Part shown: positions 17,620-27,850 of the stretch, piece by piece
Numbering within the stretch: position 1 is the first letter of the stretch
How the letters are laid out: every line of letters begins with the position of its first letter
From: Turicibacter sp. TJ11
Lineage (GTDB): Bacteria; Bacillota_I; Bacilli_A; MOL361; Turicibacteraceae
Direction of reading: 5' to 3'
Assembly (NCBI RefSeq): GCF_021497505.1
Contig: NZ_CP069349.1
Coordinates: 1,886,001 to 1,950,000, forward strand
Length of the DNA: 64,000 nt
The notes under the pieces: generated by a model
What the model was told of the DNA's origin: nothing
Database searches by the model: none
The model's input: only the letters and a program-made list of their open reading frames with translations
Program-made: the position numbers and the translations under genes

Positions 17620-18594
17620 TTAGTTTTGAATGGCTGATGATACTTCATCTATCATTTTTAATGTTGAGGTAAATCCTCCTGTTGCTGTGTACCATAGAGC
17701 TGCATCTAAATAAACGATATTTCCATTCTTAGCCGCATCAGTTGAATTGATTAACTCATTATCCATTGTCGATTTTGCTGTTCCTTCGCCACCTACAACA
17801 GCTCCACGATCCACAACAAAAATATAATCTGGATTTAAATCTGCAATATATTCAAATGATACTTTATTTCCATGCGTCGATGCTTCTAAATTTGAGTCAG
17901 CCTCTAAGAATCCGAAACTATTATGAATAATTCCAAAACGTGAAACTGCTCCATAGGCACTTACTCCTCCTTCATTGGTTAAGGTAATTAATGCATTCAC
18001 GCCTAATTCAGTCACTGATTGATTTAAAGCTTCTACTTTTTCATTCACTTCATTTAATCCCGCTAGAACTTCTGACTCTTTATTGAAAATTTCCCCTAAT
18101 AAAGTCATATTTTCTTCGAAAGATTCTAAATAATTCTCATTATCAATTGCCATATAAATAGTCGGTGCAATCTCGTTTAATTCTTCATAATAGTCAGCTT
18201 GACGTCCTGAAATAATGATTAGATCTGGATTCATTTCATAAACGGCCTCTAAGTCTGGTTCTTTTAATGATCCTGAATTCTCATATTCATCAGATTGAAA
18301 TTTTGATAAATGAGCTGGAAGTGTTCCTGAAAGGGGTAATCCGGTTACTTCAACACCTAAATAATCTAAAGCATCTACTACACCTAAGTCAAATACAACT
18401 ACCTTTTCTGGATTTACTACCACAGGTGTTTCTCCATATTCATGTTTTACTGTTACAACTTTAGACTCTTCTGAACTTTCGTTCCCTTGTTGGGCTGTTG
18501 CATCTTCATCTGGTGTTTGTCCACAAGCTGCTAAGGCAACTAATCCAGCTAATACTACCGTACGTGATAATAATTTTTTCAATCCATTTTTCAT
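17620..18594 (-). CDS. Siderophore ABC transporter substrate-binding lipoprotein (YclQ/FecB-like)
   Basis: 324 aa from the ATG at 18594, chosen because AAGGTGGAG is correctly spaced there. It has a signal peptide with lipobox VALAAC. The periplasmic-binding type III fold is shown by NPEKVVVFDLGVVDALDYLGV, PDLEAVYEMNPDLIIISGRQ and ADLNPDYIFVVDRGAVVGGEGT. It captures ferric-siderophore at the outer face for the permease pair upstream. It is last in the order permease-permease-ATPase-binding protein, as in B. subtilis yclNOPQ (petrobactin). The ligand is inferred. Confidence 0.9.
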   Translation of the reverse strand: MKNGLKKLLSRTVVLAGLVALAACGQTPDEDATAQQGNESSEESKVVTVKHEYGETPVVVNPEKVVVFDLGVVDALDYLGVEVTGLPLSGTLPAHLSKFQSDEYENSGSLKEPDLEAVYEMNPDLIIISGRQADYYEELNEIAPTIYMAIDNENYLESFEENMTLLGEIFNKESEVLAGLNEVNEKVEALNQSVTELGVNALITLTNEGGVSAYGAVSRFGIIHNSFGFLEADSNLEASTHGNKVSFEYIADLNPDYIFVVDRGAVVGGEGTAKSTMDNELINSTDAAKNGNIVYLDAALWYTATGGFTSTLKMIDEVSSAIQN

Positions 18595-18630
18595 GTTCTT
18601 CTCCACCTTTAGTTTATATTTTTCATAAGA

Positions 18631-19386
18631 TTAGTAATAGACACAGATTTTTTTGTTATTAATTTCTTGAACATTAAAATCCATATCATATAACCGACTT
18701 AATGTTGACGCCTGCATAATTTCATCAACTGTTCCTGTAACCGCAATCTCACCATCTTGTAAAGCAATAATTTCATCTGAATAACAAGAAGCAAAATTAA
18801 TATCATGAATAACAATCACCACTGTTTTCCCAAGTTCATCAGTAATTCGTCGCAGCATTTTCATAATTTGAACACTATGTTTCATATCTAGATTATTTAA
18901 TGGCTCATCTAAGAAAATATAATCTGTATCTTGGGCTAATACCATTCCAATAAATGCACGTTGACGTTGTCCACCACTTAATTCATCTAAGAACTTATGT
19001 TGAATATCCTCTAGTTGCATATAAGCTAAAGCCTCATCAATTTTAGCTTGATCTTCTTGGGTTAAACGACCTTGACTATGAGGAAATCGACCAAATGCAA
19101 CTAAGTCTCTAATCGTTAAACGAACACTTAGATGATTACTTTGTTTTAAGATAGCCATAACTTTTGATAACTCTTTTGTATCCCACTCGGCAATTTCTTT
19201 TCCATCAATATATACCTCACCAGTATCTTTTTTTAACAAACGACTCATCATTCCAAGAACTGTACTTTTTCCTGCACCATTTGGTCCAATAAATGAAGTA
19301 ATCTTTCCTCGCTTAATTTGAAAAGAGACATTGTTGACGACAGCTTTTGATCCATATTTTTTTGAAATATTTTTAACTTCGATCAT
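18631..19386 (-). CDS. Siderophore ABC transporter ATP-binding protein (YclP-like)
   Basis: 251 aa, normal for FepC-type ATPases. Walker A GPNGAGKST, signature LSGGQRQR, Walker B YIFLDEPLNNLD and the switch His in VIVIHDINFA are all intact. The N-terminus overlaps the end of the upstream permease by 4 bp (translational coupling). It powers uptake through the two adjacent permeases. Confidence 0.95.
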   Translation of the reverse strand: MIEVKNISKKYGSKAVVNNVSFQIKRGKITSFIGPNGAGKSTVLGMMSRLLKKDTGEVYIDGKEIAEWDTKELSKVMAILKQSNHLSVRLTIRDLVAFGRFPHSQGRLTQEDQAKIDEALAYMQLEDIQHKFLDELSGGQRQRAFIGMVLAQDTDYIFLDEPLNNLDMKHSVQIMKMLRRITDELGKTVVIVIHDINFASCYSDEIIALQDGEIAVTGTVDEIMQASTLSRLYDMDFNVQEINNKKICVYY

Positions 19387-20333
19387 AAACGTTCCTCCTT
19401 CAATAAAATGTAAATAAAATATAATCCACCAATAAAATTGATAATGACTCCAATTGTTGTGTTAAAAGCTAAGACTCTCTCGACTAAAAATTGACCACCG
19501 ATTAATGCAAGTAAACTGATTAGGACAGCTGTTGGAATAATCAAACTATGACGATAATTCTTTATCATTTGATAAGCTAAATTTGTGACTAAAATTCCTA
19601 AAAACGTAATCGGTCCAACTAAAGCAGTCGAAACTGATATTAAGATTGAGACTGCGATTAACATCTTTTTAACTAACGCGTCATAATCTAATCCTAAGTT
19701 AATCGCCTGCTCTTTTCCTAATGCCAAAACATCAAGTTTTTTTAAATCTTTTAAAACCCAAATGATCGTTAAGCCCATTGTTAAAATTGATATTCCCAGT
19801 AAAGATGATTCGATCTTATTAAAACTTGCAAACATTTTATTTTGAAGAATTAAAAATTCATTAGGATCCATAATCATTTGCATAAATGAGGATAAACTTC
19901 TAAATAACGTTCCAAAAATCATTCCAAGCATTAATAAAAAGAAGATATTTGTATTTTCTTGTCTAAACATCATTTTAAATAATAGCAATGAGAATCCTAT
20001 CATTAATCCACCAGCTAAAATAAAGTTTAAGTTTGATCCAATTAAGGCGACATTCATAGAACCAAAAATAAACACGATCAATGTCTGCATTAAGTTATAT
20101 AACGAATCTAATCCTAAGACACTCGGTGTTAAAATTTTATTATTGGTTACAGTTTGAAAGATGACTGATGAAATAGCTACCCCACTTCCTGTTAAAATAA
20201 TTGCAATTAATTTTGGAATACGTTTGGACAAGGCATAGTGATAAGAAGTTGGATTTAATCCGTAAGCAATAAATAAAACACTAAACATAACAACTAATAT
20301 GAGTAGAATGATCATCCCTTTATGACGTCGCAT
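19383..20333 (-). CDS. Siderophore ABC transporter permease (YclO-like, FecCD family)
   Basis: 316 aa with 9-10 membrane helices. FecCD features: RIPKLIAIILTGSGVAISSVIFQTVTNN near the N-terminus, SLGL-like LGLDSLYNLMQT, and the late GPITFLGILVTNLAYQM segment that contacts the ATPase. It starts 14 bp inside the previous permease and overlaps the ATPase gene, so the four genes form one tightly coupled operon. Confidence 0.93.
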   Translation of the reverse strand: MRRHKGMIILLILVVMFSVLFIAYGLNPTSYHYALSKRIPKLIAIILTGSGVAISSVIFQTVTNNKILTPSVLGLDSLYNLMQTLIVFIFGSMNVALIGSNLNFILAGGLMIGFSLLLFKMMFRQENTNIFFLLMLGMIFGTLFRSLSSFMQMIMDPNEFLILQNKMFASFNKIESSLLGISILTMGLTIIWVLKDLKKLDVLALGKEQAINLGLDYDALVKKMLIAVSILISVSTALVGPITFLGILVTNLAYQMIKNYRHSLIIPTAVLISLLALIGGQFLVERVLAFNTTIGVIINFIGGLYFIYILLKEERL

Positions 20334-21276
20334 TCGAATTCCTCCTCATCATCATAAATAAGAAAATAAGACTTCCTATAACTCCTACTGTTAACCCAAT
20401 GGTTACTTCATATGGATAAATGACTAGGCGGCCAACTATATCACAAACTAATAAGAAAATAGCACCCATTAAAGCGGTATGTCCTAAACTCTGTTTTAAA
20501 TTATCTCCTAAATACATCGATACAATATTAGGAACAATTAGTCCAATGAATGGAATTGAGCCAATCGTAATAATGATAACGGATGTAATCAATGCAACAA
20601 TTGTTAGTCCAATGTTCACAATTAATTGATGATTTAATCCAAGATTCGTCGAAAAGTCTTCTCCCATTCCTGCAATAGTAAATTTATTGGCATATAAGAA
20701 GGCGATTACAACAAGTGGAATACTTAAGTAAATTAACTCAAAATTCCCTTTCATGACATTCGTAAAATCTCCTTCTGCCCAAGATGAAATATTTTGAACG
20801 AGATCAAATTGATAAGCAATAAAACTAGTCACCGAATTAACAACATTTCCAAGCATCATTCCGATTAAAGGAATAAATATAGAATTTTGAAATTTAACTT
20901 GCTTCATAATTCCCATAAACAAAAACGTTCCAAGTAGTGAACATGCAAAAGCAAAAATCATTTTATGGATTAATCCCGCTCCGGTAAAAAAGACCATTGC
21001 AATGAGCATCCCGAGTTTTGCAAAGTCCATCGTGGCTGCTGTTGTAGGGGATACAAACTTATTTCTTGTTAGTTGCTGCATAATCAATCCACAAATACTC
21101 ATCCCTATTCCTGTAACGCAAACACTCAATAAACGGGGAATACGACTAATTAATAAAATATATAATTGCTGACGATCCCCACTTAAAATAGCAGATAGAG
21201 TTACTTCACTCGCTCCAATAAAAATAGATATAATTCCTAGTAAAATTAAAACTACGATTAGATATCTTTTTTTCAA
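20320..21276 (-). CDS. Siderophore ABC transporter permease (YclN-like, FecCD family)
   Basis: 318 aa, TTG start with an AGAGGGGGG ribosome site. It is a multi-spanning FecCD permease: LISRIPRLLSVCVTGIGMSI, QLTRNKFVSPTTAATMDFAK, GEDFSTNLGL and SIPFIGLIVPNIV (the ATPase-coupling loop). It is the first gene of the iron operon and forms the heteromeric channel with the next permease. A Fur box lies about 68 bp upstream. Confidence 0.93.
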   Translation of the reverse strand: MKKRYLIVVLILLGIISIFIGASEVTLSAILSGDRQQLYILLISRIPRLLSVCVTGIGMSICGLIMQQLTRNKFVSPTTAATMDFAKLGMLIAMVFFTGAGLIHKMIFAFACSLLGTFLFMGIMKQVKFQNSIFIPLIGMMLGNVVNSVTSFIAYQFDLVQNISSWAEGDFTNVMKGNFELIYLSIPLVVIAFLYANKFTIAGMGEDFSTNLGLNHQLIVNIGLTIVALITSVIIITIGSIPFIGLIVPNIVSMYLGDNLKQSLGHTALMGAIFLLVCDIVGRLVIYPYEVTIGLTVGVIGSLIFLFMMMRRNSNATS

Positions 21277-21343
21277 AAATACCCCCCTCTTTCTTTTGAT
21301 TCATATTTACTTCCTTATATTAGATATGCTATAATAACCTCAC

Positions 21344-21362
21344 TGTAATGATAATCATTATC
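21344..21362. promoter_or_regulatory. Fur box between the iron operon and the AraC-type regulator
   Basis: TGTAATGATAATCATTATC differs from the 19-bp Fur consensus GATAATGATAATCATTATC at two positions. It lies in the divergent promoter region, so iron-replete Fur probably represses the transporter operon and possibly the regulator. Confidence 0.88.
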
Positions 21363-21468
21363 AACTATTACTATTATAACAGTTAAGCTGAACAAAATCT
21401 TTGACTATATTTAGATTTTAAAAACTATTTTTTATCTTGTACTATTTTAAATGAGTGAGGTTAGAACG

Positions 21469-21840
21469 ATGAAGCAAGACTATCTCAAAGATCATCCAAA
21501 AATGAAACTTTACGGACTTCGAGTGTATCGTTATGTGGAGCAAAATTATGATCGAAATCTAACACTTGAGGATGTTGCAAGCTACTTTCACTTAAATAAG
21601 TGTTATTTTTGTTCCGTACTAAAAAAAGAATTGAATAAAACTTTTTCGCAAATCGTCAATGAGGTTCGGATTGAAAAAAGTAAAGAATTATTAAAAGAGA
21701 CTAGTTTATCCACACTATCTATTGCTTTATCGGTCGGATTTAACAATCAAAATTATTTTAATGTGACATTCAAAAAAATCACTGGAATGACTCCCCTCCA
21801 ATATCGAAAAAAAGCTTTATTAGAACAAAAGGAGGCATGA
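21469..21840 (+). CDS. AraC-family regulator, DNA-binding domain only, 123 aa
   Basis: The ATG at 21469 is preferred over 21451 because GTGAGG precedes it. Two helix-turn-helix motifs are present: LTLEDVASYFHLNKCYFCSV and the second ending in the AraC signature SVGFNNQNYFNVTFKKITGM-TPLQYRK. There is no ligand-binding domain, as in MarA/SoxS-type regulators, so activity is probably set by expression level. Divergent from the yclNOPQ-like operon across a Fur box, it is likely an iron-responsive activator of it. Confidence 0.88.
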   Translation: MKQDYLKDHPKMKLYGLRVYRYVEQNYDRNLTLEDVASYFHLNKCYFCSVLKKELNKTFSQIVNEVRIEKSKELLKETSLSTLSIALSVGFNNQNYFNVTFKKITGMTPLQYRKKALLEQKEA

Positions 21841-21866
21841 GTAATTTTTACTCATGCCTCCTTTTT
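21829..21866. terminator. Terminator overlapping the AraC gene stop
   Basis: AAGGAGGCATGAGTAA pairs with TTACTCATGCCTCCTT, then a T-run, between convergent genes. Confidence 0.88.
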
Positions 21867-21867
21867 A

Positions 21868-23151
21868 TTAATCAACTAAAATTTCTCGTAAAACACGTCC
21901 GTCTGCTTGTGGCATTTCAAACCCTAAAATAGCTGCACATGTTGGAGCAATATCAACTACTTTAGCAACTGATAATTCTTTTCCTTCTAACACTCCAGGT
22001 CCACTTAAAATCAAACAAGGTTGTTCTCCTTTACTCGGAATATGGCCATGTGTCCCACGACTCACACGATAATCCTCATTCATAATTGGATTCCGGTAAT
22101 CAGCCAAAATATTAAATCCAAACGAAGATCCCGTTTTTGATTCTAAAACAAAACTAAAGTCTCCATCTAAGTGATAAGTTTGTTTTACTTGTTCACGCGT
22201 AAAGATATGTTCAATACATAATAACTCACGATTTTTATTTAGTAATTCATATACCTCACTAACTAAATCAGTATTGGCTGGATCTTTCACATAAACATGT
22301 GCCGATACCCCACTTGATTGAACGTAAGCTTTCCAATCAGTCATTTTTCCTTCTTTATCAATCGTTAGAAGTCCATTTTCTATTAATAATTTATTAGCAT
22401 TTACACTCATATGAATGTCAACTTGCCCATGATCTGAGCAAAAGACAAAGGTTGTTTGTTCATATAAGTTATTAGCTTTCAACTCATCCACAACAATCGC
22501 TAGCATATCATCTAAATATTTATAGGCATCCACTAACTTTTCTGATAATACCCCATAGGAATGACGATAATGATCCGGAAGTGTCATATGCATGAGTGTT
22601 AAATCAGGCTGATAATGATGAATCACATATTTTGAAGCTAAGGCTGAAAATTTATCTGTTGAATAATAGTTCGGTAATGTCCATGCCTCAGCACAATAAT
22701 CCCACATTTCTTGTGTTAAAACATCATTTGAATTTTTACGAATCTCTGATTCTTGCTCTTCCTTTGGATAATGGATCCCCGCGCGTTGAACTAAGTAATC
22801 CACATTTGCTCCAACTAATGTTGGCCAACTATTAACGAATGTTGTATATCCAAATTCTTTGGCTAACTCAGGTAGAATCTGCGCTTTATTTTGTGAACGT
22901 AATTCATACCAAGGTGCTTGAGTCATTAATGGAGTAAATTTTTCATTCGTAATAACTCCATGTTTATCTGGATAAGTTCCTGACACAATCGATGCATGAG
23001 CTGTATAAGTCATAGATGGATAAACAGTCTCAACACATTTAACAATCGATGCTTTCTCTAAAATTGGACCAAACGTCGGTAACGTTTTTAAAATTTCAAT
23101 ATCTTTTCCAATCATCGCATCTAAAGAGATTAATAATAATTTTTTCTTCAT
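21868..23151 (-). CDS. Type I phosphodiesterase/nucleotide pyrophosphatase-family protein
   Basis: 427 aa, alkaline-phosphatase superfamily. Metal ligands and nucleophile follow family order: LLISLDAM (first Asp), ETVYPSMTYTAHASIVSGTYP (Thr nucleophile region), HMTLPDHYRHSYG, FVFCSDHGQ (Asp-His pair) and GTHGHIPS (last His). There is no signal peptide, so it is probably cytoplasmic. Relatives hydrolyse nucleotide or phospho(mono/di)ester bonds; the substrate is unknown. It is a single-gene unit. Confidence 0.88.
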   Translation of the reverse strand: MKKKLLLISLDAMIGKDIEILKTLPTFGPILEKASIVKCVETVYPSMTYTAHASIVSGTYPDKHGVITNEKFTPLMTQAPWYELRSQNKAQILPELAKEFGYTTFVNSWPTLVGANVDYLVQRAGIHYPKEEQESEIRKNSNDVLTQEMWDYCAEAWTLPNYYSTDKFSALASKYVIHHYQPDLTLMHMTLPDHYRHSYGVLSEKLVDAYKYLDDMLAIVVDELKANNLYEQTTFVFCSDHGQVDIHMSVNANKLLIENGLLTIDKEGKMTDWKAYVQSSGVSAHVYVKDPANTDLVSEVYELLNKNRELLCIEHIFTREQVKQTYHLDGDFSFVLESKTGSSFGFNILADYRNPIMNEDYRVSRGTHGHIPSKGEQPCLILSGPGVLEGKELSVAKVVDIAPTCAAILGFEMPQADGRVLREILVD

Positions 23152-23311
23152 CTATTCGACTCACTTTCTTTATTTACTACTAATAATTAACAAATAATTT
23201 TATTCCCTATAATCATGACATAAATCGTATCAATTGTCCAATGTTAAGATACACATAAATTAGTGTCTTTGCGTAAGATATATTAATCATAGAAGAAATG
23301 GAGCGATACGA

Positions 23312-23488
23312 ATGAGAGTGCTTAACATTCTTCTTATTATATGCGCTTGTTTACTATTATTTATAGGACTTCAGACGCCAGAAACATCTGAGTCAACTCA
23401 TCAAGAAATAGACCATCCATTAAACCTAGAAACATTTGATCCTAGACCAAATATTGAAAAAGTTATCGATCAGTTATATCCGATGTAA
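23312..23488 (+). CDS. Small secreted or membrane-anchored protein, 58 aa
   Basis: The frame starts MRVLNILLIICACLLLFIGL, an N-terminal hydrophobic helix, followed by an acidic, Pro-containing tail ending DPRPNIEKVIDQLYPM. GGAG is 8 bp upstream and a strong terminator overlaps the stop codon, both supporting a real gene. A YABBY-like or lipoprotein motif is not seen. Function is unknown. Confidence 0.65.
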   Translation: MRVLNILLIICACLLLFIGLQTPETSESTHQEIDHPLNLETFDPRPNIEKVIDQLYPM

Positions 23489-23528
23489 AAAAAGTCCATT
23501 ATTTCATGATGAAATAATGGACTTTTTA
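23486..23528. terminator. Bidirectional terminator
   Basis: AAAAAAAGTCCATTATTTC pairs with GAAATAATGGACTTTTT around a 5-nt loop, between convergent genes. Confidence 0.9.
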
Positions 23529-23831
23529 TTAATATCCAAAAAGAATTTTATAGATCACGTAAAACCATCCTAATAAACCATGAATAATAGCCCATAGAAT
23601 AGAGTGGTGAATACTGAATGAAACAACAACCGCAATCATCATTCCTAAATTATAACTTTTCCCGAGAGTTGACATAGCCCCTTTACGAAGTTGATGACGA
23701 TAATCTTCTCTTAATTCTTCTCGTAGTTCTTCTTTTATCTTTTCACGCCAGTAATCTTTTTGTGAGGATTCACTTCCATCACTTATGACTTCTGCTTCTA
23801 CAACTTCAACTTGATCTTCATATTGCCCCAT
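23529..23831 (-). CDS. Small membrane protein downstream of hslO, 100 aa
   Basis: The N-terminal half is highly charged (EKIKEELREELREDYRHQLRKG, likely helical), followed by two hydrophobic helices (GMMIAVVVSFSIHHSILWAIIHGLLGWFYVIYKIL overall). AAAGGATG precedes the ATG, 13 bp after the hslO stop, so it is probably co-transcribed with hslO. Function is not recognised. Confidence 0.65.
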   Translation of the reverse strand: MGQYEDQVEVVEAEVISDGSESSQKDYWREKIKEELREELREDYRHQLRKGAMSTLGKSYNLGMMIAVVVSFSIHHSILWAIIHGLLGWFYVIYKILFGY

Positions 23832-23844
23832 GTTGTGTCATCCT

Positions 23845-24717
23845 TTATTGTCTATTTTTTAATTCTTCTAACTCTTCTGCTGTAAACTGATAACGTTCCA
23901 TACAGAAGTGACAAACAGCTTCTGCTCCATTATCTTCGTCGATCATTGCTTGAATCTCATCTTTTCCTAAGCTAACGATTCCATTTTCAAATTTTTCTTT
24001 TGAACATGTGCATTCAAAATGAACTTCATGACGATCTAAAATACGAACTTCCTCTTTTCCAAAGATCGTTTCTAAAATAGCTTCAGGCGTATATCCTTCA
24101 TCAATCATCGTTGATACTGGTTTAATATTAGCTAATGCTGTTTCTAATTTTGTTAATGTTTCTTCTGTTGCTCCAGGCATGACTTGGATAATAAATCCTC
24201 CAGCGGCACGAACTGAGTTATCTGGATCAACTAAAACACCTACTCCAACAGCTGATGGAACTTGTTCTGATACTGCAAAGTAATAAGTGAAATCATCTCC
24301 AATTTCACCAGTTTGTAATGGAACTTGCCCTGTAAAGTAGTCTTTTAATCCTAAGTCTTTTGTCACTGATAGTTGACCATCAGTTCCAACCGCCATTCCT
24401 ACATTTAATTTACCTGAGTTATATTGGAAGTGAACTTCAGGATTAGAAACATAACCACGAACTACTCCCTTTGAGTTAGCATCAACAATAACAGATCCAA
24501 TTGGACCATTTCCATTAATGCGGATTGTAATTGTTTCTTCACCTTTTAACTGACTTCCCATCATCGCAGCAACTGTTAAAGTACGTCCTAAAGCAGCTGA
24601 AGCCGTTGGCCAGCATCCATGACGACGACGTCCTTCCTCAACTAAGTTAGTTGAAGTAATAGCAAATGCGCGAATTTGATCTTCAAAAGCTAATGCCTTT
24701 ACTAAGTAATCTTTCAT
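23845..24717 (-). CDS. hslO: Hsp33, redox-regulated holdase chaperone
   Basis: 290 aa, family length. The C-terminal redox switch is intact: [10 protein letters not shown] and [10 protein letters not shown] supply the four zinc-binding Cys (CxC and CxxC). The N-terminal substrate domain shows [18 protein letters not shown] and the ARGYVSNP-like [10 protein letters not shown]. Oxidation releases zinc and activates binding of unfolded proteins. Downstream of ftsH as in B. subtilis, but coaX is absent between them and a 547-bp gap replaces it. Confidence 0.96.
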   Translation of the reverse strand: MKDYLVKALAFEDQIRAFAITSTNLVEEGRRRHGCWPTASAALGRTLTVAAMMGSQLKGEETITIRINGNGPIGSVIVDANSKGVVRGYVSNPEVHFQYNSGKLNVGMAVGTDGQLSVTKDLGLKDYFTGQVPLQTGEIGDDFTYYFAVSEQVPSAVGVGVLVDPDNSVRAAGGFIIQVMPGATEETLTKLETALANIKPVSTMIDEGYTPEAILETIFGKEEVRILDRHEVHFECTCSKEKFENGIVSLGKDEIQAMIDEDNGAEAVCHFCMERYQFTAEELEELKNRQ

Positions 24718-25264
24718 TTATAACTCCTCCTTGATGTCTTGTTATTTCTTAGGAAATTAGAAACTGATATCTCTTTTAACAATTTTACACGAATGATGAC
24801 TATTTGAAAAGTTAGTTTCTTTATCTCTGTAAGTAGCCAAAAAAAATTCATAGCTTAAACATAACAGCTAATTCTTAACTTTCATTCATTAGAGTAAATG
24901 ATAGTCTTTTAACTAAGCAAGAAAAAATTTTAACTTTCTATCGTTAGTTAAATGAGAGTTAAAATTCTTTAATGATAAAAACTAATCACTAATTACCTCA
25001 TTCTATAACTATTTCACTCGTTGAATAGTTTATATTAAACTAAAAAGACAATTTAAATATGAAATTAATTTAGAAATAATAAATATTCAATTTATATTTT
25101 TAGCCATTAAAGTAAATTTATTTATATGATTAGAAATTTTGTTTAGATTAATTTTTATTTCTTTGATGAATGAGTGCCTTTTTAACTTAACTCGTTCTTA
25201 TTTAAGATGGATCTACCTAAAAAGCACCCTTCCTTTAAGAAGAGTGCTTTTTAATGTCTTATTA
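24718..25264. other. Intergenic, 547 bp, AT-rich
   Basis: It lies between ftsH and hslO, where B. subtilis has coaX. I see no ORF or decayed frame resembling CoaX. It contains the ftsH terminator (25218-25253) and presumably the hslO promoter near 24760-24800. The rest is AT-rich sequence with short repeated TTAACTTT/TTAGTTAA words. Confidence 0.6.
25218..25253. terminator. Terminator after ftsH
   Basis: AAAAAGCACCCTTC pairs with AGAGTGCTTTTT; on the minus strand it follows the ftsH stop by 12 bp. Confidence 0.85.
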
Positions 25265-27295
25265 TTAAGTTAAATCAATAATAGGTAACTTTTCTTTCGA
25301 TAAAGTTAATGTTGATTTTAACTGATAGTTGTGACTTTCACGAACTAACTTAAATTTAGGACGTTTTTTATCATCCTTTGAATTATCTAAACTATAAGCT
25401 GTTGATTCAAGTTTTCCTTTTTCAACTAACTCATCAATTTGTTCTTTCGTTAATGTTTCATATTGTAATAACGTTTCAGCAATTAATTTTACTAAGTCTT
25501 GATTTTCTAATAAAACTTTACGACAACGATCATAACAAGCACTAATAATTTTATGAATTTGTTCATCAATTTGACGTGCTAAATGATCAGAGAAGTTTTT
25601 ATCTTTATTATAATCACGACCTAAGAAAACATTTCCGCTACGTTGTTCATATTGAATTGGACCTAACTCACTCATCCCATATTCCGTAACCATTGCACGT
25701 GCAATAGCAGTGGCTTTTTGGAAGTCGTTATGTGCTCCTGTTGTAACTTCCTTGAATGTAATTTCTTCAGAAACACGTCCTGCAAGTAATCCAGTAATAC
25801 GATCGAGTAAATCTTGCTTTGTTTGTAAATATGTTTCTTCTTCAGGAAGCATTAAGGCATATCCACCCGCTTCACCACGTGGGATAATAGTTACTTTGTG
25901 GACAACTTCAGCGTTATCTAATTTTAAACCAATGACAGCATGTCCCGCTTCATGATAAGCAACCACGCGTCTTTCTTTTTTCGAGAAGACTTTAGATTTC
26001 TTAGCAGGCCCCATCATAACACGGTCAGTCGCTTCATCCACATCATGCATTTGAATTTGTTTACGATTATCACGAGCAGCTAATAACGCTGATTCGTTTA
26101 ATAAGTTTTCTAAATCTGCTCCACTAAATCCTGGTGTACGACGAGCAATATCCTCTAATCGAACTTCAGGTGCTAAACGTTTATTACGAGCATGTACTTT
26201 TAAGATTGCTTCACGTCCTTTAACATCTGGACGACCAATTGTAATTTGACGGTCAAAACGTCCTGGACGTAATAATGCAGGATCAAGTACGTCTGGTCGG
26301 TTAGTTGCAGCCATTACAATAATTCCTGAATTCGGACCGAATCCATCCATTTCAACAAGTAATTGGTTTAAGGTTTGTTCACGCTCATCGTGACCTCCAC
26401 CCATTCCTGCTCCACGTTGACGACCAACCGCATCAATTTCATCAATGAAAATAATACATGGCGCTGTTTTTTTAGCAGTTTGGAACATATCACGTACACG
26501 GCTTGCTCCAACCCCTACAAACATCTCTACGAAGTCTGAACCAGAGATTGAATAAAATGGTACACCCGCTTCACCAGCAACAGCACGAGCTAATAATGTT
26601 TTACCAGTTCCTGGAGGACCTACTAATAAGATACCTTTAGGAACTCGTGCTCCCATCTCATTGTACTTCGCTGGGCTTTTTAAGAAGTCTACCACTTCTA
26701 CTAACTCTTCTTTTTCTTCATCGTTACCCGCTACGTCATTAAAAGAAATTCCTTCTTGTTTAGATAATTTCGCACGGCTTTTTCCAAAATCGAAAGCTTT
26801 GTTATTTCCTCGTTGCGCTGATCTAAACATGAACATAATGACACCTAGGAATAACACCGTTAATAAAGCATAAGATAAGAAACTCCAAATCTTTCCTATC
26901 GTTGGTGCTAATCCATTCGTAAATTCAACATCGTTTGCTAATGCTAAATCACTAATTTTATTATAGGCAGCATCTGCAACTCGTGTTTGGTAAATCGTTT
27001 CTTTTCCATCAACTAATATTTTACCTGAAATGGTCCATAAATTTTTATTATCTTCTCCATCAGTTGGTCGAGCTTGAATCGTTTGAACATTTCCACTTTC
27101 AATTTGTTCAATAAACTCATTATATGTTGGTTCGATAATAGTTGGCTGTGGTGATTCAGCAAATATAAATCCGTATAATCCTAAAACAATAATAAATAGA
27201 ATGAAGTAGATTCCAATACTTTGTGGACCCTTTTTATTAAAACTACTTTTCTTTTTAATGCTGTTAATTTTATCCTTTGGATTAATTGGCGGCAT
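25265..27295 (-). CDS. ftsH: ATP-dependent zinc metalloprotease FtsH
   Basis: 676 aa. Two membrane helices (about residues 27-47 and 135-155) flank a short outer domain. Then follow the AAA+ ATPase (Walker A GPPGTGKT, Walker [16 protein letters not shown], pore loop [12 protein letters not shown], second-region-of-homology [20 protein letters not shown]) and the zinc protease site HEAGH. It degrades membrane and regulatory proteins and is hexameric. It lies 15 bp after hpt, continuing the tilS-hpt-ftsH unit conserved in Bacillota. Confidence 0.98.
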   Translation of the reverse strand: MPPINPKDKINSIKKKSSFNKKGPQSIGIYFILFIIVLGLYGFIFAESPQPTIIEPTYNEFIEQIESGNVQTIQARPTDGEDNKNLWTISGKILVDGKETIYQTRVADAAYNKISDLALANDVEFTNGLAPTIGKIWSFLSYALLTVLFLGVIMFMFRSAQRGNNKAFDFGKSRAKLSKQEGISFNDVAGNDEEKEELVEVVDFLKSPAKYNEMGARVPKGILLVGPPGTGKTLLARAVAGEAGVPFYSISGSDFVEMFVGVGASRVRDMFQTAKKTAPCIIFIDEIDAVGRQRGAGMGGGHDEREQTLNQLLVEMDGFGPNSGIIVMAATNRPDVLDPALLRPGRFDRQITIGRPDVKGREAILKVHARNKRLAPEVRLEDIARRTPGFSGADLENLLNESALLAARDNRKQIQMHDVDEATDRVMMGPAKKSKVFSKKERRVVAYHEAGHAVIGLKLDNAEVVHKVTIIPRGEAGGYALMLPEEETYLQTKQDLLDRITGLLAGRVSEEITFKEVTTGAHNDFQKATAIARAMVTEYGMSELGPIQYEQRSGNVFLGRDYNKDKNFSDHLARQIDEQIHKIISACYDRCRKVLLENQDLVKLIAETLLQYETLTKEQIDELVEKGKLESTAYSLDNSKDDKKRPKFKLVRESHNYQLKSTLTLSKEKLPIIDLT

Positions 27296-27310
27296 TTTCG
27301 CACCTCTTTC

Positions 27311-27850
27311 TTAATTCATATAGACTTCTTCTTTAAGAATACCTACATATGGTAAATTACGATAATACTCATCATAATCTAATCCGTATCCAACAACGAA
27401 AGCCTTTGGAATAGTAAATCCAATATACTTAGGTTCCATAACAACGACACGACCTTCTGGTTTATCTAACATTGTAGCCACCTCAACTGATGCTGCACCA
27501 CGATGTTTTAATAAAGCAATTACTTTATCTAATGTGAAACCTGTATCTACGATATCTTCAACGATGATGATATGACGATTTTCAACTGAAATATCTAAAT
27601 CCTTTAAAATTTTCACTTGTCCAGAAGAAGTTGTTCCCCCATGATAACTTGAAACATCCATAAATTCAATTTGAATTGGAATATTCATGTGTTTCATTAA
27701 ATCTCCGATAAAAGGAACTGATCCTTTTAATAACCCTAATAAAATCGGTTTTTTATCCGCATAGTCGATTTCTAATTGTTTTGCTAATTCTGCTGCTTTT
27801 GCTTCAATTTGCTCTGTTGTTAATAAAATTTCTTTAATATCGTTATGCAT
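27311..27850 (-). CDS. hpt: Hypoxanthine-guanine phosphoribosyltransferase
   Basis: 179 aa from the ATG at 27850, whose GGAGGG site is 11 bp upstream; frames opening at 27883 lack a site. PRPP-binding motif IIIVEDIVDTGFTL, early LLKGSVPFIGDLM and MDVSSYHGGTTSSG, plus KAFVVGYGLDYDEYYRNLPYVG, define the purine salvage enzyme. The start overlaps the tilS stop by 8 bp (ATGCATAA), indicating coupled translation. In Bacillus, TilS and HprT proteins also act together on ftsH expression. Confidence 0.96.
   Translation of the reverse strand: MHNDIKEILLTTEQIEAKAAELAKQLEIDYADKKPILLGLLKGSVPFIGDLMKHMNIPIQIEFMDVSSYHGGTTSSGQVKILKDLDISVENRHIIIVEDIVDTGFTLDKVIALLKHRGAASVEVATMLDKPEGRVVVMEPKYIGFTIPKAFVVGYGLDYDEYYRNLPYVGILKEEVYMN

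Noticed and set aside
24718..25264. Decayed coaX between ftsH and hslO
   Set aside because: No frame in this gap resembles CoaX; it looks like plain AT-rich spacer.
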